From Ramazzottius varieornatus (Eukaryota; Tardigrada; Eutardigrada; Parachela; Ramazzottiidae): a stretch of 64,000 nt of DNA. Where the stretch lies: contig BDGG01000013.1 in NCBI GenBank assembly GCA_001949185.1, positions 1,050,036 through 1,114,035 on the forward strand, given 5' to 3'. How positions within the stretch are numbered: the stretch's first letter is position 1; each line of letters opens with the position of its first letter. Both the position numbers and the translations under genes were made by a program. This document shows, one piece after another, positions 53,184 through 63,926 of the stretch. Under the pieces are notes generated by a model. It saw only the letters and a list, made by a program, of their open reading frames with translations, had not been told where the DNA came from and made no database searches.

Positions 53184-53779
53184 ATACGCACGACGAGATA
53201 TTACGGGCCAGTAAAAATTACGGGCCAGGCCCTTTCGCTACGGCGGCACGGGCGGGTGATTTTTGCTACAAGTAAAAAGTAAAAACCAGCATCGAAGGCT
53301 GCACTGCTGTACGTGCTGGACATTGGGCTGAGGAGCTAAAACATGTCATATTAATATTTATTGTGTGGTATCTTCGACATAACGTAGGACTGTGCTGCGC
53401 GGAAGTTTGAAGACTGGAGCTGCTTCGCGTAGTGCCATTCCATTCCCGACTGCAGATAGAGCATCCTTCAGGGCTTCTTCGGTGTATCATCGATACCGTT
53501 CGGTCTTGAAGGGCTGGGACATTTTCAAAAACGCTCACGGAAAGGGTATCGGGACAAGGAGTCCAGAGCTTCTCCGAGAGAAAGTTAAATGGCTATGCAC
53601 AGTGAAACAGCTGATCAGCTGACGGCCACTGCACATGACAAATTTCTACGGTTGAATTTTACTACATTACGTCATTTATCCGATTTCTGTTTATGTCTTC
53701 CATACAAATTGCAAATTTGCCGTCTTTAACGCCTGGTCCGTAATTTTTACTGGCTCGTAATATCTCATCGTGCGTGTAC
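53184..53779 (-). mobile_element. Pogo-type internal-deletion element
   Basis: The ends TACGCACGACGAGATATTAC and GTAATATCTCATCGTGCGTGTA are inverted copies continuing inward through the duplicated GGCCAGTAAAAATTACGGGC. TA lies at each boundary. The interior contains GGCCCTTTCGCTACGGCGG, shared with the MITE at 4141, and on the minus strand a degraded psq HTH. It is probably the 5' part of a pogo transposon after internal deletion. Confidence 0.8.
53358..53522 (-). pseudogene. HTH_psq remnant of pogo transposase
   Basis: From ATG 53522, MSQPFKTERYR is followed by a TGA and then, in frame, YTEEALKDALSAVGNGMALR and EAAPVFKLPRSTVLRYVED. This is a textbook Pipsqueak-type HTH of pogo/Tigger transposases. 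It stops at TAA 53358. The ATG is about 257 bases from the element's right end, close to the 237-base distance at 63592-63829. Confidence 0.75.
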
Positions 53780-54331
53780 TGGATATTTGCCTTTACCTGC
53801 TTGACTTTAGTAGAGCAAGACCAGAGTGATACATGTGCAGAATGTACTAAAATTCTGATGGACAATCACGAGGAGAGTTGGATGACGTAGGATTTCTCCA
53901 CTGGGATTGGATAATGTAACTCCGCCCAAATAGAGGTAAAGGTGACGTCTAGGTCACGTGCTGTAGTCGCGTATGTTGCACACGTGACTTGTGACGTTGT
54001 ACGCAGCATGTGTGAAAATGACAAGATTGAAAAGGAAACCTGTCCGAATAGATGTCTGGTTTGTTCAGTGGAAGTATGCCATATCAGACAGTGTGTGTAG
54101 GATCGTGGTCTTAAGTGTTATTCAAGTACAGGTTGTAACACGCAATCAACTTTACTATTGTATTAATTACTCTCCCGGCTTACAGTGGCCGCACATGTTT
54201 TTTCCTTTGAGCAAAAAGATAGCCCTCAAAATCCAACATTTAAACGGAACAACGGATCCGGCAGAAAGTTGCTTGACAGAGTGGGAAGAAAAGTCAAAGC
54301 TGCGTCAGTTCACTGAGAGCAATGCTGAACA
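53780..54331. other. Intergenic, one ORF of unknown value
   Basis: A plus-strand ORF (53991-54350) has no recognisable domain and runs into the hAT left end. It is not called as a gene. The 3' part carries the 8-base hAT target duplication GCTGAACA at 54324-54331. Confidence 0.4.
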
Positions 54332-55689
54332 TAGCGATGTTCTAATATAGTAATATTATATTAAAGTAGATGATAGTAGATGGTTTGAGCATCTACTATA
54401 TTTAGTAACATTTAGTAAACAGGTTTAGGCTCCGGAACCCGATATTAATATTTTAGTAGCTTGAAAGTAGAAGTGCGATATTTTATTATTATTAAGCTGT
54501 TCATCATCTGTAGTAAAATATATTTTACTATCCGGTTAACGGCACCGCTGGTTCAAAAAACAGCCTGTGCGCTGGTTGCTCAATGTGCGACCACGCCCTA
54601 TAAAGTGCGCCACACCATACCGATGCCTCTACAGCGGCACAGTAGGGCTACTGCCGTACTGCGAAATTGCGAATGAATACCGTATAATATCATGCAGCTG
54701 CATACGGTGCGAAACTTTAACCGGCCATGTTAGAGAGTGTAGGTGCAGGATGCAAGCTGTACTACAGGAATTGCTACTGGCCTACTGCCTTCGACAAATT
54801 GTTTGTCTGTCCTCCTCTTATTTGCAAAGAACTGCTAGATTGTCAGAGAGTCATGAGACCACCGTCGCGGACAAAGCCTATAAAAGGCGCAAAGCAGAAG
54901 CTACCACCGGAAAGAGGGAAAGTTCCAGTAGCAGCTGCAATAGCAGCAAGCCCACCAGTAATCGACATTGCGGAAACCGACGACGGTTCAGACTCCGAAG
55001 ATGAGTCGTCTCGACCGCCTTCGACATCGTCTTCCAGTCGATTTCCCGAAAGCATAAACTACCCGGTGGTCAAAAGAAAGCTTCTGCAGTATGGCAGTAC
55101 TAGAGGATGCTGAGACGGGTAAGTCAACGTGTAAATCCTGTAACCATGAAGCGAAGCCTGCTGGCAACACCGGAAACGCTGTGTCCCATCTGAAGAACCG
55201 TCATCCCGACGCATTTGCCAAGTATGAAGAGCAGGAAAAGCTTCGTAAAGACCTTAAGAAGAAGAAGCAGGACAAGCCAGCCACAGGCATTGCCATGATC
55301 CAGTCCAAGCTGAAATTTGAATCATCAAATCCGTACGAGCAGGGAAGTTTGAGGTAAGTCGGCCTTTGCTGTTGCTTGTTGCTGTTTCTTTCTGCTCTCT
55401 CCGTCGATCTACTTCAGGCTAATTATTTGTGCTTTCTGACTGTAGATATCGAACGATCCTGCGCGAACGGGCCTTGTGGGTTTTAAGGACAACGGCGACT
55501 CCATCCTTATGCGCGAATCCGGCTACCCAACGTGCTTTCGTGAAGCATGATCTTCGTTCCCCTGCTTTAGGAAGGAAAGCCCTGAATACGGAAATGGATA
55601 AGGTCTATGAGCAGAAGCTTGGTAACATGAAGGCAGTGCTTTGTCGTGCCACGAAGATATCTCTCTCTACAGGTGAATCGGAATTAGCA

Positions 55690-55850
55690 CGGACGCAAAC
55701 AAATTTGCAAGACTATTCGTTACGTGGCGCACATTTTCACTGTTATTTGCTGAAAGTCTGCGCCATTATGACGAGCAGACTTAATGACATTAACTGTTGT
55801 CCCAAGTGGCGCCTGCTCCGGTTTTTTTGGCTGAAAGTGTGCGCCAGCTA
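55690..55850. mobile_element. GTGGCGCAC-type MITE, copy 2 (inside hAT)
   Basis: Contains ACGTGGCGCACATTTTC, GTCTGCGCCATTATG, CAAGTGGCGCCTGCTCC and GTGTGCGCCAGC. It starts near GCAAACAAATTTGCAAGAC, matching the GGCAAACAAA end of copy 3. Confidence 0.5.
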
Positions 55851-56393
55851 GAAAAATGATGTCGTCCGAATTTCTCACTGACATGACAGTTAATTTTAAT
55901 CTTGAGCGGTTACTATTTTGACTGAGATTGACGTTTAGTGTTATTTATTTATAGACATCTGGACTAAACGCGGAATGTCTGAGTCGAAGCTGGCGGTAAC
56001 GGCACGGATGTCTGATCATCTCACGAAGACGATACGAAGGATGATCCTGGCATGTCGCACTTTTCCGAGTCCACACAGTGCCGCTCGATTATTCAAGCTT
56101 ACGATGGAGATTTTGGCTGGGTGGGAGATTCCTTCGTACAAGATATCCGCCGTATTGACAGACAACGGTTCAAACATGGTGGCCGATTTCAAAGCCCTCG
56201 TTCAGTCGAATAGTCCGGTAAATTCTGACGAGTCAGACGAGGAAGAAGCACAGCTGAGCGTACTTTCAGCTGAAATGGAAGACGCGAACACGCAGCAACA
56301 GGTCAATGAGTACATGAGGTTCGAGGGTGAATGCGAGACCAAGTTCGACGGAAGGTAATTTTCTCTTACTGCGCTTTGTCCATATATAATTCT

Positions 56394-56505
56394 TAGGCAA
56401 ACAAAAATTGACAGGATGGATCTTCGAGTGGCGCACGCTTTCAGGCGATAACACTGTCAAACTGCGCGACACAAGAAAACCTTTTTGTCTAGTTTGTTTG
56501 CCGAG
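56394..56505. mobile_element. GTGGCGCAC-type MITE, copy 3 (inside hAT)
   Basis: The left end TTAGGCAAACAAAAATTGAC and the right end (TTGTCTAGTTTGTTTGCC) are inverted. The subterminal words are GAGTGGCGCACGC and GCGCGACAC. Confidence 0.6.
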
Positions 56506-58286
56506 CTTCAACATCACGTCCATATGGAATAAACGAATGTTCTGCTTTTCGAGCATTACGGTCAACCGCACATCAGTGTGAATTCTTTTCTGTTGCAGAA
56601 TCAAGCGTCACAGTTGTACCATCCATCGACTGCAGACCGCGGTTCGAGCATTCGAGAAGGATGAAAAGCTGAAGCCGATCATCAAGAAAGCCAGAATTAT
56701 AGTCAAGACTTTCCGAATGTCTCACGTAGCCACGGGTGAACTTCTCAAAGCTACCGGGCTGACATTAATCGCAGATGTCTCAACCCGATGGAATTCTACT
56801 CTGCTCTTTCTGCGACGACTTGATGAAGTACGAAAACCCGTGAACGAGATCATGGCTCGTCACTTGAAGATCCCTGGTCTAACTCCTGGTGAATGGTTCA
56901 TCATAAAATTTATCATACGTCTACTGGAGAAGCTTAATACGGTCAGCAAGTCTTTGAGCTATCCCTTTATGATTTCTGATGAAGTCAGAAATTTTTGGTT
57001 CGATGTCGTATGTATTGAGTATTCACAGGTTGCGGACAAACTCAGCGCGGATAAGGAAGCGACCGTCCACCGAGTTCACTTTTACATGAACGGACTAGTC
57101 AGCTCGACTTTTCAAACTTCCATATTGAGAACCCATTCGATGAGGCAATTAGCGCCAACTCAGAAAGATAACAAAATGTGCTGTAGTATGTCACTTCAAG
57201 CTTTAATTTTCTCGCCCTACACTTTCCTACGAGAAATCTTACTAAAAACTACAATCGAAATCTATCTTACTTATGGTGGTGTACGGTGATCATGTTTGTC
57301 GTTCAGGTCATTCTTGCCATGGATTCAGAGCTGTCGCGCGTGCTGGGATATGTGATAGATGATTGCAACCCAAAGTTCGATGCTGTATACATTGCGAGCA
57401 CATTTCTCCATAAGAAACTGAGACTTGCATTGCCACAGCGACTGTCTAGTCTTGCTTCGAGATGGCTGTCATTGAAAAACTTTAAGTGGTATGAGGAGCC
57501 CACGCAAGGTAAACACATACCGGTCACATGCCATACCTAGTTTCTATGGGGGTCAAAAACGCAGCACCTCGCTTCAGAAACATTGCCAGAATCAAAAACG
57601 TAGCACCTCGCTTCAGAAACATTGCCAGAATCGACTGCACTGAATGCGAACAGTAATCCAGATGGTATTGACGACTTGGATTTCTTCATCGATGCAAGTT
57701 CAGAAGTCACGCAACAGAAATCTCCATTTGACTTAGAAGTTCAGACCTATGTAAGCCTTCCTGTCGGCTCCGACGACAACGTTGAAGACAGCCCGGAAGT
57801 CTTCTGGATACAGAATGCTGATAAGTTCACTCTGTTGAGTCGTTTCGCTTTGGACATCCTGGCCATTCCCGCTGCTTCGAGTGCGCCCGAAAGAGTCTTC
57901 TCTATCGCATCGGCGGCGACTACGGGGAAGGGAAACAGACTAGCTGGTCACAATCTCGAAAGAAAAATTCTCTGTCTCCGAAATTCAGAGTACTTGCCCG
58001 ATCTTGACGATTGAGCACTTTAGACGGTCCGAGCAAATACTGGGGAGCATTCTTGCTGGCCTGATTGATGTGATTCTGATTTTTTAGATCTTCTGTCGAG
58101 CTCTCCGATATTAAAATATATTTTAATAACGAACCTCCAAAGCTTCTACTATAGTAATATTTTAGTAAGTCAGGCAGAGGTTTTACTATAGTAGTTCGGA
58201 GTTAGTATGACTTTAGCAGACGACGGATATTTATTTTTATTATATTAGATGTCATTATCCCATATTAGAACATCACTAGCTGAACA

Positions 58287-58807
58287 CTAGCCAGAATAAA
58301 CTTGCTGCTTTCTCCACTGGTAAAAGAACCCCATAGCCTGCCAAACCCAACTCTCCGCGTGATTGTGCCATGCTATCCAATGCTGTAAAGCCTGGCATGG
58401 CAAACAGCTTCGGTACGTGTATCACTCTGGCAAGACTTTGCACTCCGTACTGCTAGGCAGTCAGCTGTCGATTTCAAAAATCGCAACCTTGCGGATGTTT
58501 CGGAAAATTTCTCCGCCAAAATTCTTGGGAATCTGTCCTACTTCTGGCTTGCTTCTCTACAGGGAAATCACGGTTCGAGTTCCTCAGAGCAGGACAGGCT
58601 ACGACCATATGCTACCAGGATCGACGGTAATGAAAAGAGCGTCGTCCCTTATCGTAGGATTACATGAAGTCTTCTGTTCTTCCCCACCATTGCTATCATT
58701 CCATTCTTCTTATCGATTGTGGGTAGAACAGCTTCGCAGTTCGTCATGTTTATTCGTATCTTGAGGTCCAATGGACTGTTTTTCTGTTTGTTGATGGGTT
58801 ATCTAGG
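58287..58807. other. Upstream region of thymidylate kinase
   Basis: A 133-codon plus-strand ORF (58363-58764) crosses this stretch but shows no domain. The sequence presumably contains the promoter and 5' UTR of the kinase. No motif is clear enough to call. Confidence 0.35.
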
Positions 58808-60498
58808 ATGGAGCAGCGATACGTGCGCGGAGCACTCATCGTCTTCGAAGGCTTGGATCGATCGGGCAAAACCACTCAAGTGAATCGACTGCTTCAGGAT
58901 CTCGAAGGAACGAAAGAACGATATCCATATCGTGGTATGAGATTCCCAGGTAGGAAAGTAATCAGAATGCCGTGGAACTCTTGAGCAGACTTTTGCTTTC
59001 GTGCAGGGTGTATAGCTCTTTTTCTACAGACAGAACACCAGCGAATCCGATCAACATTGAGATATGCGACTACCTCTCCAAGAAAAAAGAGCTTCCTGCC
59101 AGAGAAGCGCATCTTCTCTTCACGAAACAACGCCAGAACCAAAAGTAAGATTCATCGTGCAGATATCTGGTTATCTGACATTTTGACGCTTTTACGGAAT
59201 CTGTAACTGATAAACCAATAAACTACTTTACAGTTCCAATAATTTCGGACAGAAGTTTAAATTGTGCGTGTAATTGTACCCGAGGTGTACGGTTCATAGA
59301 ATATACGACCCGGGGTACAAATACACTAACATACTAGACTTCTATCGGAAATGAATGGAACTTTGACGTAACCAAAAAACTGCACGGGTAGGGATGCATT
59401 TTCCACACTGAATGATTATGTTGTTCTCTAATCTCGCAATCGTAGGGACGAAATGGAAAGGTTCCTGCAGAACGGTACAACCCTAGTCGTGGACCGCTAT
59501 TCTCATTCCGGAGCTGCTTATAGCGCTGCAAAGGTACGCATTTCTTAGTACGGTCTGGGAGTGCTTAAAAGAAACTGGACCCTAGGCTAACGAACTTGCC
59601 TAGTCGTTCTTCCAAGTGGCGCACGGTCTAGGCCAGTAACACCGGAAATGTACTTCACTTGGGAAAAGTCTTGTCGAGTTTGTCTGGCGAGTTCCCGGTT
59701 AGCGCGCAAAATCGTATTTGCAGGGTCTTCCTCTTGACTGGTGTATGGCTCAAGAAGAAGGTTTACCCAAGCCCGACCTGGTCATTTTTTTGGACCTATT
59801 CGCTGATATCGCGAAAAATCGGTCGGGCTTCGGTGAAGAACGCTTCGAAGAAGAACCCTTCCAGAAGAGAGTGTACGAACAATACATGCAACTGCAAGAC
59901 GAGACCTGGCTGGTAATATTTCTTATCGAACTGGACTGACGTATTCATTTGCAAAATTGGTAAACAAATACGATCAGATCGTTTTCTCAGGTGGGCACTT
60001 TACCAGCCAGTTACACTGAAAACGTGCGTCACTAGGAAATCAATGCTGCTGATTTCTTCAAGTGGCGCACATTTTCTATCGAACTGGCAGGACGAGTGCG
60101 TCACTTGGAGAATCTGACACGATTTTTCAGTCAGGTGGCGCACGATGTCGATGTTGTTGGTGGAATGCGTGCGCCACTTGGGGAAACGATCTTCTTGAGT
60201 TTGTTTACCGAGCTTTCCTTTCACACGTGAATGTCAAGATGCATTTGTTGTTGGTTACTAGAGGGTGAACGCTTCTAAAACCGAAGAAGAAATCGCAGCA
60301 GAGGTGCGACAAGCGGTGTTGCGTGTCATTGAAGAGTGTCGTGAGAAACCTATCAGCCACTTCGGCGACAAACAGGAAGAAACGAATCAGCTTCAGTTGG
60401 CCGTGCCCCATTTACCGCATCACCAGTGTACTCCCACCAAGTCCCAGCAGTCATCCAAAGAGCCCGGAGCATCATTGGTCGGATGTGAGGTTAAATAG
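58808..60498 (+). CDS. DTYMK: Thymidylate kinase, five exons
   Basis: Phosphorylates dTMP to dTDP with ATP, an essential step of dTTP supply. Exons: 58808-58949, 59030-59144, 59446-59533, 59724-59912, 60262-60498, all in frame; 256 residues. The P-loop is FEGLDRSGKTTQ and the substrate site starts RGMRFPDRTPANPI. Next come LLFTKQRQNQKDEM, the DRY/S-type motif VVDRYSHSGAAYSAAKGLPL, and the lid region PDLVIFLDLFADIAKNRSGF with GEERFE. The C-terminus VNASKTEEEIAAEV fits the family. About 40 extra residues follow (HLPHHQCTPTKSQQSSKEPG), absent from the usual 210-residue enzyme. Exon 5 starts at 60262 because only this phase continues ETWL|RVNASK. Two of the introns carry GTGGCGCAC-type MITEs. Confidence 0.94.
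59586..59697. mobile_element. GTGGCGCAC-type MITE, copy 4 (TMPK intron 3)
   Basis: The left end TAACGAACTTGCC...CCAAGTGGCGCAC and the right end (TCACTTGGGAAAAG...TCTGGCGAGTT) are imperfect inverted copies. It is wholly intronic. Confidence 0.6.
59957..60213. mobile_element. GTGGCGCAC-type MITE, copy 5 (TMPK intron 4)
   Basis: The left end TTGGTAAACAAATACGATCA...CAGGTGGGCAC is mirrored by GTGCGCCACTTGGGGAAACG...GTTTGTTTACCGAG at the right. Additional GTGGCGCAC words inside suggest nested or duplicated units. It is wholly intronic. Confidence 0.65.
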
Positions 60499-61806
60499 CT
60501 CGGTTGTTGTCTAGGCGGAAGTGGTTAGCGCTCTTTCCTGGTTGGACAGACCACCTAATTCAGGAAATATGATTAGAAATTCAGACTGTTCTTCTTTTCC
60601 CGAAAAACGGTAGTGAAAATATCTCCTCTCTACTGGTTTTGACAACTACGCGATGTTCTTTTTCCCCAACGGGAAAATTCCAGTTTTTCGAAGCAGAGAT
60701 TTGTGGTCTATTTTAGACGTTCGCAATCTTTTACGCTTGTTGTTTTCATTGTTAGACAAGGTGAAATAGATGCCGAGCTTTGTTTGGTTTTTTTTCATGG
60801 ACTGATTAAAATGGTAATCTCTGAAGTCATCTTTGCGAATTTTCTTGCGAAAAAATCTTTGCGAAAAGGTTTGTATCAACGCAGATTGCATTTGGTAGTT
60901 TCTGTCTCTTCATGACGTAAGGTATTGATAATCTTGCCCGTCCGCTTGACCGGCTTGCTCGTAATGGGTTCTCTTGTGAACAAGCGACCGCTTTTAGCTC
61001 AAAGCAAGGATCATGGTTGAAATGATTTCTGCAGTACACAGGGTATTCTCACCATCCACTCATCCCGCCGCAAGGCAGCCGTGAATGCAGAACGCCAACC
61101 AACTTTGTGGCGCTGATTAACCTTAACTTGCCCCAGTACCAGGAAGATCGACGAACCCTACGGGCGCACTTAAACTTTCCAAAATACAAACTGCTTTGTT
61201 CTCCCTGGTTAACGGTGCGGCACACCCGTACGGTTTCAAAAAGTATGCGTCATCTTTTCTGGGTAGGCGTACTTCCAACTGCAGTAAATTTTCCCTAAAG
61301 GTCCGTCGGCGTCGCTGAACCCGAGATTTATGTAGAAACATAAGCGAAGCCATGAAGTTGTGCGGTCCTGTAGTAATCAGGATCATTTATGCTTCGTATC
61401 GATAGAGGATAATCCGTTTTTACCTCGAGCTCGTGATTGAACACGTACTCACGCTACCGCTGTATATCGAATTGGAAGTCGGGATCATGGACGGCGTGAG
61501 CTCGAATTAAGTTAACGTAGAAAGTGCATCTTGACGTTTCAGGTGGTCCAGTTTGTCGCAACGGAAGTGTCATATTTTATTTTTGATATCCCGTAATAAA
61601 TCTGCTGACTCTAGTCCGGTCTGCCTATCTCCATCCAAGCGGAAGTTTCAAGAAGCTCGGATTCCCGAAGGACCTTCTGATTCATGTGACGACCTTCCCC
61701 AATCATCTCGCACAAGATATACAAAGACTTGATTTCTACAATCCTGTTTTGATTGAATTGCTTTTTGCTGAATGCCATATCGGAGGCTTTCCCTTCTTCT
61801 TCAACA
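60499..61806. other. Intergenic; presumed promoter and 5' UTR of the neuropeptide gene
   Basis: No domain-bearing ORF. The A/T-rich stretch 60640-60850 and the region 61050-61600 hold only short overlapping ORFs. An upstream in-frame Met at 61753 belongs to the neuropeptide reading frame but gives no signal peptide at its own N-terminus. Confidence 0.4.
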
Positions 61807-62763
61807 ATGCGCCCCATCACGGCTTCAACGTTGACGCCCTTTGCTCTATTGTTCCTGACCAGCTTTACTCAAGCGTTTCTGTACCCTACGCAAATTTCAA
61901 ATGCCACCAGTGTCGACCCTTATTCGCCCTCAATCGCTTCTGGCGATCGTCGCGATGTACCGATGGTCCAAGTTGTTTTGGTCCAGCAAGCTAGAATGCT
62001 GACGAGAAGAATTGCAGCAAAGAATCCACCCACCACTCCGAAAACCATCTTTCCGTCTGAATCCGCCCTGGACGACCCTGACTTCGTCCCTACAGAAGAC
62101 AACGATTATGAACAAACGGTTCAGAACAGTATGAACCATTTCCCGGAAGGAAATTCCGGTCAGAAAATTCAAAGACGCCCACCGCTGGAAAAGCGACAAG
62201 GAGACGGTTCGCCACATCTTTTCGATCAACTTCAACGAAAAGTCAATGTTGACGGTGACGGCAATATTCTCTTCTTATTTCCTTCGGTTGGTGATCAAAT
62301 GCTCGAACCAGCTAGTACAGACAGGCCGATTGAACCTCTGGAAGAGTTTCCAATGATGCGGAAGAAGGACACTGCCCTGGAAAACAAATGGCGGCCATGG
62401 CGAGGGTCGAATGTCTACAATTGGAAGAGGCACAAACAGCCGGCGGTGACCAGAGGTAAGTGGAACGTGCGGTACGATGGACGAGTGAACGCCTACAAGA
62501 AGACCTACGACTGGAAGCATGATAACCAGCCCGAAGTCCGGGTGGAGGCCCGCGCTGTCCAAAAGAGAGACCCTGAGCCGGCAGCGGACCCGGAACCGAT
62601 GGCGGACTTGTACTCTGAGACCGGGCTGGCATTGTCCATCACCAGCCCCATCGATGTTCTTCGAGAAAGAATTCGCATGGACAACGAGAGGAACCAACGT
62701 CGACGAGCGCACTTCGGAAGAGGTAACAAAGACCGCCACAAGAACCTGCAGAAACTCGGCTGA
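61807..62763 (+). CDS. CRF/DH44-like neuropeptide precursor
   Basis: A secretory precursor of 318 residues in one exon. Starting at 61807, a clear signal peptide (STLTPFALLFLTSFTQAF) supports this Met over 61753. A long spacer holds acidic and basic segments with dibasic sites (PPLEKRQGD, MMRKKDT). After the site AVQKR comes the candidate hormone, whose core LALSITSPIDVLRERIRMDN matches the CRF/DH44 family signature (SLSI..x.DVLRxRL). The precursor ends QKLG followed by the stop, so the terminal Gly can be converted to an amide (L-amide). Insect DH44 acts on a class B GPCR and controls fluid secretion, feeding and circadian output. The same role here is inference. Internal RRR and FGRG may be further processing sites. 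Confidence 0.82.
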   Translation: MRPITASTLTPFALLFLTSFTQAFLYPTQISNATSVDPYSPSIASGDRRDVPMVQVVLVQQARMLTRRIAAKNPPTTPKTIFPSESALDDPDFVPTEDNDYEQTVQNSMNHFPEGNSGQKIQRRPPLEKRQGDGSPHLFDQLQRKVNVDGDGNILFLFPSVGDQMLEPASTDRPIEPLEEFPMMRKKDTALENKWRPWRGSNVYNWKRHKQPAVTRGKWNVRYDGRVNAYKKTYDWKHDNQPEVRVEARAVQKRDPEPAADPEPMADLYSETGLALSITSPIDVLRERIRMDNERNQRRRAHFGRGNKDRHKNLQKLG

Positions 62764-63591
62764 CCCCCGAACTCAAGAGCAGAGTGATTCGACGGCAACA
62801 CAGACATGCTTTGGATTTTACTTGGTTACGTGTTGCGTGGTTCTTCTGCTTTCTTCTAAATTCATTTATTATTCCGAACGTAGCTTCAGTGAAGATTACT
62901 CGTCCGTGTTTCAATTCCAACTGGTGTGTGGCAAGTATTTGAATTCCAAAAGACACTTTTTGCTTTCATGAACACCTCTGTTCACTGAAGTGCGCGAACC
63001 CATCCGGATTTTATCTGAAGACCTCAACTTCCGATTGAGTACCTCGCGAACCCTAGTGTTCGATACCGTTTTTACGATAGCGCCAGCTGTAATCTGTCTC
63101 AATGTGGCAGTGCGTCGAAGTAAGCTAAAAACAAATGAGTAGGTACCGCTCCCTTAGACCTGAAGACATTGATTTCTTTACTGACAGTTGTCATGTATTG
63201 CTGAGAAAATCTAGACAGAGAGTCAAAACGTGATTTTCGACGATCGTGTTGCAGTGGATAATTATCTATCGCTTCCGCACCTTCTGGCTAATATCATGAA
63301 CTTAATGAGATGACCCGGGGTTGAGAGATTTTTCCTGTAACATGATGATCATAATATAGACTTACCTTGCGTACGTCGCGGGACCGGTGACGAAATTTGC
63401 TACGCGCCAGCTCATTCTTCTTCTACAGCTAACGAGCGCCGTAGCGGTTGCGATAAAGTCGCATATAATTTTATCTATGGCTGCATTGGCTTGTCAAGCC
63501 TCCTACGACCACAAGGAGCTTCTAACAAATAACAATCGAAGCTTCCGAACCACTGCACCTGGCGAAGAGTAGGCGCTACTCGCTACTTCCG
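62764..63591. other. 3' flank of the neuropeptide gene, nothing else recognised
   Basis: Contains the presumed 3' UTR. Short ORFs (for example 63387-63572) have no domain signal. Confidence 0.4.
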
Positions 63592-63926
63592 GTACACGCA
63601 GGACGAGAAATTATGGTAAATGCGGCTGACCTAATTATTGACCTGAACAAAATTTCTGGCCGGGCGGGCTGGCGGCAGTTTAACGCAGAGATTGTTGTCG
63701 TAGCAGAAACTAGCCCCGTGACGTCGGCAAGTAAAATTTCGCAGTGCAATATGCGGAATAGTGTCATTCCAGATTTCGTTTCTTATTTCGTACTTCTTTT
63801 CCCATCTTGAGGAAGGTTAGCCTGGAATATGCCGGAAGGTCTTAAAAGCAAGAGACAGCGAAAGTATACGGAGGATAGCCTGAAAACGGTAGTTCGTGCG
63901 GTTGCCTTCATAAGGTGGACTGCCTA
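63592..63926 (+). pseudogene. 5' end of a pogo-type transposon with psq HTH start
   Basis: TACACGCAGGACGAGAAATT at 63592 matches the termini of the pogo-family elements at 35898 and 53779. About 237 bases further, an ATG (63829) opens MPEGLKSKRQRKYTEDSLKT, the start of a Pipsqueak-type HTH. The HTH is cut after about 32 codons by a TA and a mariner-like end. The broken frame shows this copy is dead. Confidence 0.65.

Larger units (their letters stand above)
54730..58014 (+). pseudogene. hAT transposase, frameshifted and carrying inserts
   Basis: The segments in order are: an acidic N-terminal region (AETDDGSDSEDESSRPPSTS); a BED finger (STCKSCNHEAKPAGNTGNAV, then SHLKNRHPDAF); an early core (GRKALNTEMDKVYEQKLGNM); ILAGWEIPSYKISAVLTDNG; CTIHRLQTAV; DVSTRWNSTLLFLRRLDEV; YIASTFLHKKLRL; and the C-terminal dimerisation block (LAIPAASSAPERVFSIAS), stopping at 58014. 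The BED finger is split among frames: KKASAVWQY runs into a stop, and VLEDAETGKSTC follows one base out. Intron-like gaps with GT-AG ends interrupt the core at 55673-55952 (closing ST|DIWTK) and 56358-56599. Both are filled by GTGGCGCAC-type MITE sequence. No function is expected now. Confidence 0.82.
54332..58278 (+). mobile_element. hAT-superfamily DNA transposon with 8-base target duplication
   Basis: The 3.9-kb element is flanked by GCTGAACA on both sides (54324-54331 and 58279-58286), the 8-base duplication typical of hAT. The ends TAGCGATGTTCTAATAT and ATATTAGAACATCACTA are inverted copies. Subterminal regions are AT-rich with repeated AGTAATATTTTAGTA-like words. The interior encodes a BED zinc finger and an RNase H-like hAT transposase in order. 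Confidence 0.92.
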
